NCBI GenBank assembly: GCA_947625435.1
Contig: CANQOI010000019.1
Span: 1 to 38,143 of the forward strand
Direction: 5' to 3'
Length of the DNA stretch: 38,143 bases
Source of the DNA: an uncultured Clostridia bacterium
GTDB lineage: Bacteria; Bacillota; Clostridia; UBA1212; UBA1255
Shown here piece after piece: positions 1 to 8,339 of the stretch (position 1 is the first letter of the stretch; every line of letters starts with the position of its first letter). The translations under genes and the position numbers were made by a program. The notes under the pieces are model-generated. The model worked only from the letters and a program-made list of their open reading frames with translations. It ran no database searches and was not told the DNA's origin.

Positions 1-48
1 AACAAAAAGCACAAGATCGGCGAACACGGGAGCAGCTTGCAACAAAAT

Positions 49-75
49 TTTACTAAAGAAGATATTTTTAGTAAA
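49..75. repeat. Dyad TTTACTAAA-N9-TTTAGTAAA, copy 1
   Basis: Two perfectly complementary 9-bp arms (49-57 and 67-75) are separated by 9 bp. It could be an operator for a dimeric repressor or a small hairpin. An identical-arm copy lies at 198-224, 149 bp away. Confidence 0.6.
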
Positions 76-197
76 CAGCGCGGGCCCGGGCGGCTCGATT
101 CAGGCAGAAGCGGTGTGAATACGAACATTTCACACATCTCATTAATCATCAAGAGCCGACTGAAGTCGGGCAAGGCTCGGAAACGCTATCCGAAAAG

Positions 198-224
198 TTT
201 ACTAAATAAAATACTTTTAGTAAA
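198..224. repeat. Dyad TTTACTAAA-N9-TTTAGTAAA, copy 2
   Basis: The arms are the same as in copy 1 (198-206 and 216-224) and the spacer is also 9 bp, but the spacer sequence differs. Conserved arms with an unconserved spacer of fixed length suggest a protein-binding site rather than a simple duplication. Confidence 0.6.
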
Positions 225-317
225 AATCCCGCCGGGCAGCGGCGTCGGGCGGCAGCGGCGGCGGGATCTGTCGGGCGCAAGGCATTTGTCCGTGCGCGGG
301 CGGGTGAGATCATTTTG

Positions 318-1037
318 TCACGTGCCCTTGCAGAAAACGTGGTTGCCTATCGTGACGGATACAGGGAGCGAGCGTATCCATTTGTTGGTGGCGGTCCTGG
401 GATTGTAGTAATAGAGGCAGCCGTATGTGGGATCCCAGCCGTTCATGGCGTCCCTTGCGGCCCGGTAGGCGGTGCTGTCCGGAGACAGATCGATCTGGCC
501 GTCGGCGACCACATCAAAAGCGCCGGACTGGTATACGACACCCGCAACGGTTTTAGGAAAACGCGAATCGTGCACCCTGTTCAGTATCACGGCACCTACG
601 GCCACCTGGCCGGTGTACGGCTCGCCGCGCGCCTCGCCGTATATGGCGCGCGCGAGCAGATTGATGTCGCCTGAGGAGGCGGCAGACGCAACAGAGCTCG
701 AAGAGCTCATAATGCCCATGGCGTTCAGCGTGTTCTTGCCCGCAATGCCGTCAACGACAAGACCGTTTGTCCTCTGAAAATACCGCACGGCTTCCTCGGT
801 GAGTTTTCCGTATATGCCGTCAACGGAGCCTTTATAATAACCCCAATTTTTAAGCTTCTTCTGTATGGCGGTCACTTCGCTTCCGGAGGAACCGCGCTTT
901 GAAAGAACATCGGAAACGCCTTCGGGCGCCGCTGTGCCGCTGTCAAAGACACAGAGCCCGAAGGCGGCGGCAGACAGCACGAGCGCCGACACAAGGGCGA
1001 CGGCAACAGAAGAAACACTCAATATGGATCTTTTCAT
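318..1037 (-). CDS. sleB: Spore cortex-lytic enzyme, SleB-type cell wall hydrolase
   Basis: 239 aa. Likely a lytic transglycosylase that cleaves cortex peptidoglycan during germination; it would be exported and act in the spore envelope. Residues 1 to about 27 form a signal peptide (MKRS, a hydrophobic stretch, then an Ala-rich end). Residues about 48-107 are a peptidoglycan-binding repeat (GSEVTAIQKKLKNWGYYKGS through the DGIAGKNTLNAMG region). A Ser/Ala linker follows, then a Hydrolase_2 (SleB) domain from about 125 to the end, with LLARAIYGEARGEPYTGQVA containing the expected catalytic Glu, and a YYYNP motif near the C-terminus. Length and domain order match SleB/CwlJ-like proteins. A GGAGGAAGGAG ribosome binding site precedes the ATG. 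The gene is alone on its strand here. SleB against other Hydrolase_2 paralogues cannot be settled by reading. Confidence 0.9.
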   Translation of the reverse strand: MKRSILSVSSVAVALVSALVLSAAAFGLCVFDSGTAAPEGVSDVLSKRGSSGSEVTAIQKKLKNWGYYKGSVDGIYGKLTEEAVRYFQRTNGLVVDGIAGKNTLNAMGIMSSSSSVASAASSGDINLLARAIYGEARGEPYTGQVAVGAVILNRVHDSRFPKTVAGVVYQSGAFDVVADGQIDLSPDSTAYRAARDAMNGWDPTYGCLYYYNPRTATNKWIRSLPVSVTIGNHVFCKGT

Positions 1038-1179
1038 TCAGATATCTCCTTCCTCCCGCATCAAAGCGGGGATCATTCAATAATATTTTGTATGAGCGCA
1101 GCCGTTCCATACAAGCAAAAAATGGATTTCCCGGTAAAATTTCACGCAGAGATTTTACGCGCGCAGACGCATAAAGTAT

Positions 1180-1208
1180 TTGACAAAGAAAATGAATTAT
1201 AATATATT
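1180..1208 (+). promoter_or_regulatory. Sigma-A-type promoter for the DUF402 gene
   Basis: TTGACA (1180-1185), a 17-bp spacer, then TATATT (1203-1208), about 40 bp before the DUF402 start codon. The -35 hexamer is perfect. Just upstream (1134-1158) lie GTAAAATTTCAC and a second ATTTTAC. Confidence 0.65.
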
Positions 1209-1248
1209 TATGCCAATACTTAACTTATTTTTTGTCAGGTGACTCGTT

Positions 1249-1791
1249 ATGAAATATACGTTCATCAGGAAGAGGTTTATACCTTTTGAGGAAACAGATA
1301 TATCCGGGGATGAGGTGCTGTACGACGGCGGAGGACTGCTCGTGACGCGCTGGCTCCCGATAAGGCCGCGCACAGATATAGGATGGGGAGCTTCGTACAT
1401 ATATATACCGGGGAACTGCAAGATGAGCGCCATCTTTGACTGCGAAGGCAAGTTCAGACACTGGTACTGCGACATAATAAAAACAAAATACGAACCGGAG
1501 ATAAATAAGTACACATTCACAGACCTCCTGCTGGACGTCATCATAAGGCCCGACGGAACACATTCCGTGCTCGACGAAGACGAACTTCAGGAGGCTTTTT
1601 TACGCGGCTATATAACGGAGGAAGACGTGCGGACAGCGGAAGAAACAAAAAACAGAATATTGCACATGTACAGCCGTCAGAACATTTTACGGAAATTCAA
1701 AGGAGCGCCGGACCTGAGTGAAATTGTTCCGCCCGAAGGCTTTACGAAACGGCGGCAATGTGATACACTAACGGCGAAAAAAATAATCTAA
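1249..1791 (+). CDS. DUF402 domain protein
   Basis: 180 aa, soluble, no signal peptide or membrane segment. The recognisable DUF402 core runs from about residue 55 to 125: a FRHWYCDI strand, YTFTDLLLDVIIRPDG, then VLDEDELQEAF and a short GYITEEDV segment. Some members of this family are nucleoside di/triphosphate phosphatases of the FomD/Ntdp type that use the Asp/Glu residues of the DxxLD...DxDEL motifs to bind metal. I infer a related hydrolase role but see no substrate clue. The gene lies 18 nt before the PRPP synthetase gene and follows the promoter at 1180-1208, so the two are probably co-transcribed. Confidence 0.75.
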   Translation: MKYTFIRKRFIPFEETDISGDEVLYDGGGLLVTRWLPIRPRTDIGWGASYIYIPGNCKMSAIFDCEGKFRHWYCDIIKTKYEPEINKYTFTDLLLDVIIRPDGTHSVLDEDELQEAFLRGYITEEDVRTAEETKNRILHMYSRQNILRKFKGAPDLSEIVPPEGFTKRRQCDTLTAKKII

Positions 1792-1809
1792 TCGGAGGTA
1801 CAACATAAT

Positions 1810-2973
1810 ATGAGTCCGGAAAGAGCACCGTTTTCTACGCTGTCGTTCCCCGTGGGATCGTTGGGGCTGATCGCAATGGACAGCTGCAGAGAATTAGGTG
1901 AGCATGTTGACAGGTGGCTGATCTCAGAACGGCAAAAGGACATGCACGGTGCGGAAGCGCCCAAGTCCTTTTTGATCAAATCAAGATGCCCGCGCTTCAG
2001 CAACGGCGAAGCAAAAGCGATAATAGACGAGTCTGTGCGCGGCAAGGATCTTTATATATTGGTTGATGTAGGAAATTACAGCTGTAAATACAACTTCATG
2101 GGTGTTGAGAATCACATGTCTCCGGACGATCATTTTGCCGACCTTAAGAGGATAATTTCGGCAATAGCCGGCAAAGCAAAGCGCATAAACGTTATAATGC
2201 CTTTCCTTTACGGCGGGCGTCAGCACAAACGCTCGGTGAGAGAATCGCTCGACTGCGCGTCCGCGCTTCAGGAGCTCACGGCGCTGGGAGTACAGAATAT
2301 AATAACATTTGACGCCCACGACGCGAGAGTCGCCAACGCCATACCCGAGATAGGGTTCGAAGACGTGCATGCGTATTACCAATTCATAAAGGCAATGATA
2401 CATGAGATACCCGATCTCAGTCTTGACAAGGAACACATGATGATGGTGAGCCCCGACGAAGGCGGGATACACCGTAATCTCTATTATTCGACACTGTTCG
2501 GTATCGATCTCGGCATATTCATCAAGCGCCGCGATTACAGCACGATAATAAACGGGCGCAATCCCATAATATCACACGAATTCATAGGCGACGACGTCGA
2601 GGGCAAGGATATACTCGTGCTCGACGACATGCTCTCGTCCGGAGATTCGCTGCTTGACATAGCCGCAGAGCTGAAGCGCCGCAAAGCGCGCCGTATTTTC
2701 GCGGCGGTCACATACGCGCTGTTCACGGACGGCATAGGCGATTTCCAGAAAGCATATGAGCAAGGGCTGATAAATAAGATATTCGCCACCAATCTCACAT
2801 ACAGACGTCCGGAGCTGGCTCAGGCGCCGTGGTTCGTGGAAGTGGACATGTCCAAATACATAGCGAAGCTCATAGACGCCCTCAATTACGACGAGTCTCT
2901 CGGAGTTCTCGTGAACCCCGCACAGCGAATTATGAACCTGATATACAGACGCAACTGCGGCGAAAAGATATGA
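1810..2973 (+). CDS. prs: Ribose-phosphate pyrophosphokinase (PRPP synthetase), long clostridial form
   Basis: 387 aa. Makes PRPP from ribose 5-phosphate and ATP for nucleotide, His, Trp and NAD synthesis; cytoplasmic. Motifs in order: VMPFLYGGRQHKRSVRES (the family ATP-binding loop), TFDAHDARV (equivalent of the catalytic-His loop), VSPDEGGIHRN, and the PRPP loop ILVLDDMLSSGDSLLDIA at about residues 271-288. The protein is about 70 residues longer than the classical 310-320 aa enzyme, with an N-terminal extension carrying two Cys/Asp-rich segments, and several motif positions deviate (LSSGD where classical enzymes have IDTAGT). This variant type occurs in Clostridia, sometimes beside a classical prs, so a specialised role is possible. 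GGAGG lies 11 nt before the ATG. Confidence 0.85.
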   Translation: MSPERAPFSTLSFPVGSLGLIAMDSCRELGEHVDRWLISERQKDMHGAEAPKSFLIKSRCPRFSNGEAKAIIDESVRGKDLYILVDVGNYSCKYNFMGVENHMSPDDHFADLKRIISAIAGKAKRINVIMPFLYGGRQHKRSVRESLDCASALQELTALGVQNIITFDAHDARVANAIPEIGFEDVHAYYQFIKAMIHEIPDLSLDKEHMMMVSPDEGGIHRNLYYSTLFGIDLGIFIKRRDYSTIINGRNPIISHEFIGDDVEGKDILVLDDMLSSGDSLLDIAAELKRRKARRIFAAVTYALFTDGIGDFQKAYEQGLINKIFATNLTYRRPELAQAPWFVEVDMSKYIAKLIDALNYDESLGVLVNPAQRIMNLIYRRNCGEKI

Positions 2974-3012
2974 CCGGTGCGGGTGAAAGGTGAAATATCA
3001 TAAAACAGTGCG

Positions 3013-3052
3013 GAACCATAACAGAATCATAAGAACCATAACAGAATCATAA
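3013..3052 (+). promoter_or_regulatory. Pho-box-like tandem repeat upstream of the alkaline phosphatase gene
   Basis: A perfect 20-bp unit, GAACCATAACAGAATCATAA, occurs twice in tandem (3013-3032 and 3033-3052). CATAA thus occurs four times, at 3017, 3028, 3037 and 3048, spaced 11, 9 and 11 bp. PhoP/PhoB-type response regulators bind short direct repeats with an 11-bp period, and the gene 36 bp downstream encodes an alkaline phosphatase. Control by phosphate starvation is inferred. Confidence 0.5.
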
Positions 3053-3088
3053 TATAGTAAGATAACAAAAATACAGTGAGGTCATATA

Positions 3089-4420
3089 ATGAGTAAATTT
3101 TCAAAAAAACTGCTTGCTCTGCTCTTAACGTCAGTGATGGTCGTTCTCTGTGCCTGCGCGCAGGACAACAAGGAAAGTAACGGCGGCGGCAGTGCAGATC
3201 AGACAGACGCTCCTTCGGAACCTACTCCCGAGCCCGAAACGCCCATGATAGACATATTGAAGTCTCTCGGCTCGGTAGAATTTACGGACGCAAAGAATGT
3301 GATACTGTTCATAGGCGACGGAATGGGACAGAACCACATACCGGCCACAGACGCCATACTCGGCGGGAGATTCGAAGGCAAGCTCGGAATAGAGTACATG
3401 ACGAATCAGGGGATCGTGAACACGATATGCGTACAGGGAGAGCCCGACAGCGCATCGGGAGGAACGGCACTCGCGACGGGATATAAGAGCAACCGCGTAT
3501 ATCTCGGACTTAATGCAAAGAAAGAGCCTGTTCAGAATGTAGTGGAGCTCGCGCTCTCACTCGGAAAGAAAGCCGGAGTCGTGACCAGCGAGAGCATAGT
3601 TGACGCCACACCCGCGGCATTTACCGTGCACGCGCCCAACAGGAACGACGAGAGCGAGATAGCAAAGCTCGAGATAGACAGCTGCCCCGATTTCATAATA
3701 GGCGGCGGCAAGGCAATGTACGAAAAGGCATTTGAAGACGATCCGTCATACAAGCAGAAGCTCACGGACAACAATATAACGTGGGCCACATCGTGGGATG
3801 AGGTGGAAGCATTTGACGGCACTAAAGGCAAGCTCATAGCAACACTTACAGACGACTTTTTCGAAAGAGCGGAGGAATCGGTCCCGACCCTTGCTCAGAT
3901 GACCGAAAAAGCGCTCTCGCTCCTCAGCAGCGATGAGGACGGATTCTTCCTCATGGTAGAGGGCGGCGCGATGGACGAATCGGCTCACACATCGGACGTA
4001 ATGGAAACATGCCGTCAGATGATGGCATTCGACGAGGCAGTATGCCTCGGCCTGCGCTACGCTTACGATCACCCCGATACGATAGTGATAGTGACGGCCG
4101 ACCACAATACCGGCGGACTGATGCTCAAAGAGGACGCGGACAAGGCCATAAAGGGTCACGAGAAGGAATATCATGTTTCAGAACTTCTTAAATACGAAGA
4201 AGAGATACAGGAAAAATATCCCGATGTGGATCTCAGCAGCCTTCCCTACCGCTTTTCCACGATAGCGCACACGAACGACAGAGTACAGATATTCGCCGTG
4301 GGCTACGGCACGGAGATATTCAACAGTGACAAGATAAAGAGCTTCGAAATAGGCAAGTTCATAGGTCAGTCCATAAGCAAGCAGGAATTCGGCGCCACAT
4401 CGTCAAGCGGCCAGAAGTAA
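3089..4420 (+). CDS. phoA: Alkaline phosphatase, membrane-anchored lipoprotein
   Basis: 443 aa. Hydrolyses phosphomonoesters outside the membrane to release phosphate. The N-terminus is a lipoprotein signal (basic start, hydrophobic core, VVLCAC lipobox with Cys at about 23), followed by a low-complexity linker rich in Gly, Ser, Pro and Glu. Alkaline phosphatase motifs: VILFIGDGMGQNH (first metal Asp), DSASGGTALATG with the nucleophilic Ser, EGGAMDESAHTSD (metal ligands), TADHNTGG, and a C-terminal AHTNDRVQIFAVG with the metal His. All expected catalytic residues can be seen. Ribosome binding site GTGAGG. The gene stands between the Pho-like repeat and a strong terminator, so it is probably a single-gene unit. 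Confidence 0.9.
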   Translation: MSKFSKKLLALLLTSVMVVLCACAQDNKESNGGGSADQTDAPSEPTPEPETPMIDILKSLGSVEFTDAKNVILFIGDGMGQNHIPATDAILGGRFEGKLGIEYMTNQGIVNTICVQGEPDSASGGTALATGYKSNRVYLGLNAKKEPVQNVVELALSLGKKAGVVTSESIVDATPAAFTVHAPNRNDESEIAKLEIDSCPDFIIGGGKAMYEKAFEDDPSYKQKLTDNNITWATSWDEVEAFDGTKGKLIATLTDDFFERAEESVPTLAQMTEKALSLLSSDEDGFFLMVEGGAMDESAHTSDVMETCRQMMAFDEAVCLGLRYAYDHPDTIVIVTADHNTGGLMLKEDADKAIKGHEKEYHVSELLKYEEEIQEKYPDVDLSSLPYRFSTIAHTNDRVQIFAVGYGTEIFNSDKIKSFEIGKFIGQSISKQEFGATSSSGQK

Positions 4421-4453
4421 AATACAGATATCCAAAGCTTGCACGGAAAATAC

Positions 4454-4488
4454 AAAAGCCGCTGAAATATAATTTTCAAGCGGCTTTT
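4454..4488 (+). terminator. Intrinsic terminator after the alkaline phosphatase gene
   Basis: The arms AAAAGCCGCTGAAA (4454-4467) and TTTTCAAGCGGCTTTT pair with one bulged A, and the right arm ends in a T run. The MATE start codon begins two bases after the T run. Confidence 0.8.
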
Positions 4489-4490
4489 TC

Positions 4491-5837
4491 ATGGAGAATA
4501 TGGAACAGAAATACACAATGACAGAAGGCCCGATCGCGGGTAAAATAGTACGGTTCGCGCTGCCGCTGTTTCTCGGAAATCTATTTCAGCAGTTATATAA
4601 TGTGGCGGACACGCTCATAGTAGGCAATCTGCTCGGAAACAGAGCCCTTGCGGCGGTGAGCTCTACGGGCAGTCTGATATTCATGCTCGTCAGCTTCTTC
4701 AACGGCATAGCCATAGGCGCGGGCGTTGTGATAGCAAGATTTTTCGGGGCAAAAAACACGACCGAGATGCGCAGAGCCATACATACGACCGTGCTCTTCG
4801 GCTTTACCGCGGGAGCCGTCGTAACGGCGGTCGGCGTTTTACTGTCGCCCAAGATACTCGTGCTCATGGACACGCCGGCCGAGGTGCTCGGTCAGTCCGT
4901 GGCATATCTTAAGGTGTACTTTGCGGGCGCGATAGGTCTTGTAATGTACAATGCCCTCACGGGCATAATGCAGGCAGTGGGAGACAGCAGGCATCCTCTC
5001 CAATATCTCATAATATCTTCGTGCCTCAATGTCGTGCTTGACATAGTGATGATAAAGGTATTCCGCATGAATGTGGGAGGCGCGGCTCTTGCCACTATAC
5101 TCTCTCAGTTCATAAGCATGCTGCTGTGTCTCATAAGGCTGCTGCGCATAAAAGAGGACTGCAGGATATCCTTGAAAGAGATAAGATTTCACCCCGATAT
5201 GCTTAAAATGATACTTCGCTACGGCCTCCCCTCGGGACTTCAGAATTCAATAATAGCGATAGCGAATGTAGTCGTTCAGTCAAACATAAATTATTTCGGT
5301 GAAATGGCAATGGCGGGCAGCGGCGCGTACAGCAAGGTGGAGGGATTCGGATTTTTACCCATAAACAGCTTTGCAATGGCGCTCACTACGTTCGTAAGCC
5401 AGAACCTCGGCGCAAAAAAATACACGCGCGCAAAACAGGGCGCGCGCTTCGGTGTGATCGCATGCGTTGCATGCGCCGAGGCCATAGGCGTAATAGTGGC
5501 CGTTACGGCGCCTTTTCTCATGCGCGCTTTCACAGATGAGGCGGAGGCCATAAGCATAGGCGTGGAAAGGGCCCGTGTATGCGCGCTCTTCTTCTGCCTG
5601 CTGGCATGCTCTCACGCCGTTTCGGCTGTACTGCGCGGCGCGGGGCGGGCCATGGTGCCCATGCTCACTATGCTGGCATTCTGGTGCATAGTGCGCGTGA
5701 CTTTTCTTTCGGTAATGTCTCCCATAGTGCAGGACATAATAATAGTGGATTGGGTGTACCCTCTCACATGGGGACTCAGTACGATAACGCTTCTCATATA
5801 TTATTTTAAAGCCGACTGGCTGCACGGGTTTGACTGA
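4491..5837 (+). CDS. MATE family multidrug/cation antiporter
   Basis: 448 aa with about 12 membrane segments. MATE proteins export cationic drugs or metabolites using Na+ or H+ gradients. The N-terminus has the family pattern MTEGPIAGKIVRFALPLFLG followed by LFQQLYNVADTLIVGN; the matching second half starts near residue 232 (MLKMILRYGLPSGLQNSI). Length fits NorM/DinF-like members. The start is unclear: ATG 4491 and 4500 sit directly against the upstream terminator, and ATG 4518 (MTEGPI) is the usual family start but has only a weak GGAA before it. No separate promoter is visible. Ile is mainly ATA and Lys mainly AAG, yet the Gly-Lys-Ile at 4538-4546 is written GGT AAA ATA. Confidence 0.88.
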   Translation: MENMEQKYTMTEGPIAGKIVRFALPLFLGNLFQQLYNVADTLIVGNLLGNRALAAVSSTGSLIFMLVSFFNGIAIGAGVVIARFFGAKNTTEMRRAIHTTVLFGFTAGAVVTAVGVLLSPKILVLMDTPAEVLGQSVAYLKVYFAGAIGLVMYNALTGIMQAVGDSRHPLQYLIISSCLNVVLDIVMIKVFRMNVGGAALATILSQFISMLLCLIRLLRIKEDCRISLKEIRFHPDMLKMILRYGLPSGLQNSIIAIANVVVQSNINYFGEMAMAGSGAYSKVEGFGFLPINSFAMALTTFVSQNLGAKKYTRAKQGARFGVIACVACAEAIGVIVAVTAPFLMRAFTDEAEAISIGVERARVCALFFCLLACSHAVSAVLRGAGRAMVPMLTMLAFWCIVRVTFLSVMSPIVQDIIIVDWVYPLTWGLSTITLLIYYFKADWLHGFD

Positions 5838-5852
5838 CGCGTGCATGATGCG

Positions 5853-5879
5853 GTAAAATGAGCGAAGCTCATATTTCAC
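5853..5879. repeat. Short hairpin with GTAAAAT/ATTTCAC arms
   Basis: ATGAGC-GAA-GCTCAT forms a perfect 6-bp stem (5858-5872) flanked by GTAAAAT on the left and ATATTTCAC on the right. It lies between the MATE stop and the ribosome binding site of the GH78 gene, and is one of several sites where the heptamer GTAAAAT forms part of a dyad. There is no T run, so termination is unlikely. Confidence 0.5.
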
Positions 5880-5889
5880 GGAGGTAATC

Positions 5890-8304
5890 ATGGAAGATTT
5901 TTTCAGTAAAGCAAGACCGATATTTGTGCAGGAAAACACTGCGGAGCCCGTTGTATCGTGCGGATACCGCGCAGACTTTGACGCGCCTTCCGACAACGCG
6001 GGATACTGCCTTAACATAACGGGAAGAAGCTATTACAGGCTCTATATAAACGGCCGCGTGGCGGCGCACGGCCCGGCACGCACGGCAAAGGGCTATCTGA
6101 GAGTTGATGAAATAGATATCACGGACTATGTGATAAAAGGACACAATTACGTTGCGATAGAACAGATAAGCTTCGGGGACGCCTACGGCGGCTATTCAAA
6201 CGACAACACTCTCGAAAACGGCGTTATCATTTTCGAATTGCGCTCCGTAAAGGACGGATGCGTCGTCTCCTTCTCGTCCTCCGCCACGCCGTGCCTTCGC
6301 CTGAATGCGCGCAGGCAGAACACAGAACGAAAGGCCCACTGCCGCGAGGCCAGCGAAATATGGGATCTGGACGAAAGCTATTACACTTGGAGATGCGGAG
6401 ACATTACCGATGAATTTCACGGCGCATGTGAGATACCGGCAGATTTTACGCTCCTTCCGAGGCGCATGAAATATCCGGAGCTCCGCAAAGAGACGCGCGC
6501 ATACCTGACTCAGTTCGGCACATTTACATACGACAACAGATATGTGCCGAGATTTTACGAGACGCCGTCATTCGGCTACAGGGAAGAGCTCAGGGAGCAC
6601 GTGCTCAAAGACCTCGTTATGATACGCGAGCAGGCGGGAAAGGCAGACGTGCGTTTTGTGCCCGGCGGCGTTTCACTGGATGTTTGCGGGAATGTTTTCC
6701 TGAGCTACGACCTTACGGAGAGCTTTGTGGGATTCGCCGGCCTCACCGTTAAGACCGACTCGGATATACGCGTTGACATAGTCACTACGGAGCTTCAGTC
6801 CACAGACGGAACGATACCGTACGAGTTCAATATGTGCGCCAGGGTTTACGTTAAGAAGGGCGAATATTCTTTTCTGAGGTTTGACCCGGCGCTGGCAAGG
6901 TATATAAGGATATACATCACATCTTTGAATGGGGCGCGGGCCGATGTCACGGTCACGGATGTTCACATGCTCACATACTGCTATCCCGACACTAAGAACG
7001 GGTATTTTATGTGCAGCGACGACGATCTGAACAGGCTTTATATGGCTGCGCGCAAAACGCTGCTGCTTAACACGCTCGATATTTTCATGGACTGCCCCGA
7101 CAGGGAACGCGGCGGCTGGCTTTGCGACTCCTTCTGGACGGCGCGCGCGGCGGCGATAATGCTGGGCGACACTTCCGTTGAGAAGGCCTTCATTGAAAAT
7201 TTCCTTCTCACTGACCCGGATCTTTATTATCATGCGTTTTTCCCGTCTGTGTATCCCGGCAGCGAGCCCGCGTACCCCGCGCACGAGATCTCAACGTGGA
7301 GCTTCTGGCTGTTGGCCGAAATATGCGAATACGTAAAGCGCACGGATGACGGCGGATTTATTTTACGGCATGCGGAGCGCATAGACAGATTTATCGATTC
7401 CACCCTCAAGCTCAAAGGCGAGTCCGGCCTTATAGAGTCTCTGCCCGTGGTCTTCGTCGACTGGTCTCAGTCCAATCGCCGTGAAAATACTTTCCCCATA
7501 AGTACCGCGGCCAATGCGCTCTTTGCGTTCGCTCTCAGGGAATACGCCGCGCTTACCGGAAATGACCGGTATAAAGATGTTGCCGATTCTATCGGTAAAA
7601 TTCTCTCCGACGCCGTTCTCAAAGCCGCCGACGGTAACGGCCTCATACCGGACAGCTTCACTTATGAAAACGGAGCGCTCCGCCCGAACGGATATTTCAG
7701 TGAGGCGGCGCATTTTACCGCACTTTGGAGCGAGCTTTTGGGCGCAGATGTGCCCGCACGCGACAAAACGTCTCCTGCATACAGGATATTCAGGAATGTG
7801 ATTGATAAAATGGGGCCGGCGTCCAAGTACAGGCCCGACCCGAATATAGGCAAGAGCGGGCTGTTCATAGGCGAATTCATCCGTTTTGATATGCTTTCTA
7901 AGCTCCGCCTGACGGATACTCTCATAAATGAGTTAAAGGCGGTCTATTACCCTCAGCTCCGTGAAGGCCCGGGCACTCTGTGGGAAAATGAGATCATTGA
8001 AACGTCGAGCCGCTGCCACGGCTTCTGCTCTCACGTAGGTTATTTTCTCACGCGCCGTATTCTCGGCATTGACATTCCCGACGAGCAGACGAAGCATTTT
8101 GTTATCGAGCCCAACCCCGTCGGACTGCGCTGGGCGCGGGGCACGGTGTCATGCAAGGGCGGCTGCCTGTCGGCGGGCTTCGTTTTTGAAAACGGCCATT
8201 TTACGCTCGATGCGGTGCTCCCTGCCGGCTACACATGCGATGTGATCCTCCCTCCTTGCGTAAAAGGCCTCGAAGACGAAAATATAAGCATCAACATTGT
8301 CTGA
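5890..8304 (+). CDS. Alpha-L-rhamnosidase-like glycoside hydrolase (GH78-type)
   Basis: 804 aa with no signal peptide, so probably cytoplasmic. Expected to release terminal L-rhamnose (or a related sugar) from plant or microbial glycans. The N-terminal part (about 20-370) is beta-sandwich-like with the YYRLYINGRVAAHGPARTAKG segment typical of the family. The catalytic (alpha/alpha)6 barrel starts near 375 and includes DIFMDCPDRERGGWLCDSFW (about 398-417), matching the DCPxRxE/GW region that carries acidic catalytic residues in GH78. A C-terminal beta domain closes the protein (HFVIEPNPVGLRWARGTVSC). Ribosome binding site GGAGG, ATG at 5890. There is no sugar transporter or regulator next to it, so it seems to stand alone. 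Confidence 0.8.
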   Translation: MEDFFSKARPIFVQENTAEPVVSCGYRADFDAPSDNAGYCLNITGRSYYRLYINGRVAAHGPARTAKGYLRVDEIDITDYVIKGHNYVAIEQISFGDAYGGYSNDNTLENGVIIFELRSVKDGCVVSFSSSATPCLRLNARRQNTERKAHCREASEIWDLDESYYTWRCGDITDEFHGACEIPADFTLLPRRMKYPELRKETRAYLTQFGTFTYDNRYVPRFYETPSFGYREELREHVLKDLVMIREQAGKADVRFVPGGVSLDVCGNVFLSYDLTESFVGFAGLTVKTDSDIRVDIVTTELQSTDGTIPYEFNMCARVYVKKGEYSFLRFDPALARYIRIYITSLNGARADVTVTDVHMLTYCYPDTKNGYFMCSDDDLNRLYMAARKTLLLNTLDIFMDCPDRERGGWLCDSFWTARAAAIMLGDTSVEKAFIENFLLTDPDLYYHAFFPSVYPGSEPAYPAHEISTWSFWLLAEICEYVKRTDDGGFILRHAERIDRFIDSTLKLKGESGLIESLPVVFVDWSQSNRRENTFPISTAANALFAFALREYAALTGNDRYKDVADSIGKILSDAVLKAADGNGLIPDSFTYENGALRPNGYFSEAAHFTALWSELLGADVPARDKTSPAYRIFRNVIDKMGPASKYRPDPNIGKSGLFIGEFIRFDMLSKLRLTDTLINELKAVYYPQLREGPGTLWENEIIETSSRCHGFCSHVGYFLTRRILGIDIPDEQTKHFVIEPNPVGLRWARGTVSCKGGCLSAGFVFENGHFTLDAVLPAGYTCDVILPPCVKGLEDENISINIV

Positions 8305-8339
8305 ACGGCGTGAATTGAACGTAAAGGAGAGTTTGTACG

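Larger units (their letters stand above)
1..317. other. Left-edge intergenic region without a convincing gene
   Basis: I see no reading frame here with a ribosome binding site and a recognisable protein. The stretch mixes two AT-rich dyads (listed separately) with GC-rich blocks around 76-100 and 228-300. It lies downstream of the minus-strand sleB gene. It could hold the control region of a gene that starts beyond the left edge, but that cannot be seen. Confidence 0.5.

Noticed and set aside
37-408. A 123-codon plus-strand frame at the left edge
   Set aside because: Basic, low-complexity protein, no ribosome binding site, and it runs into sleB on the opposite strand.
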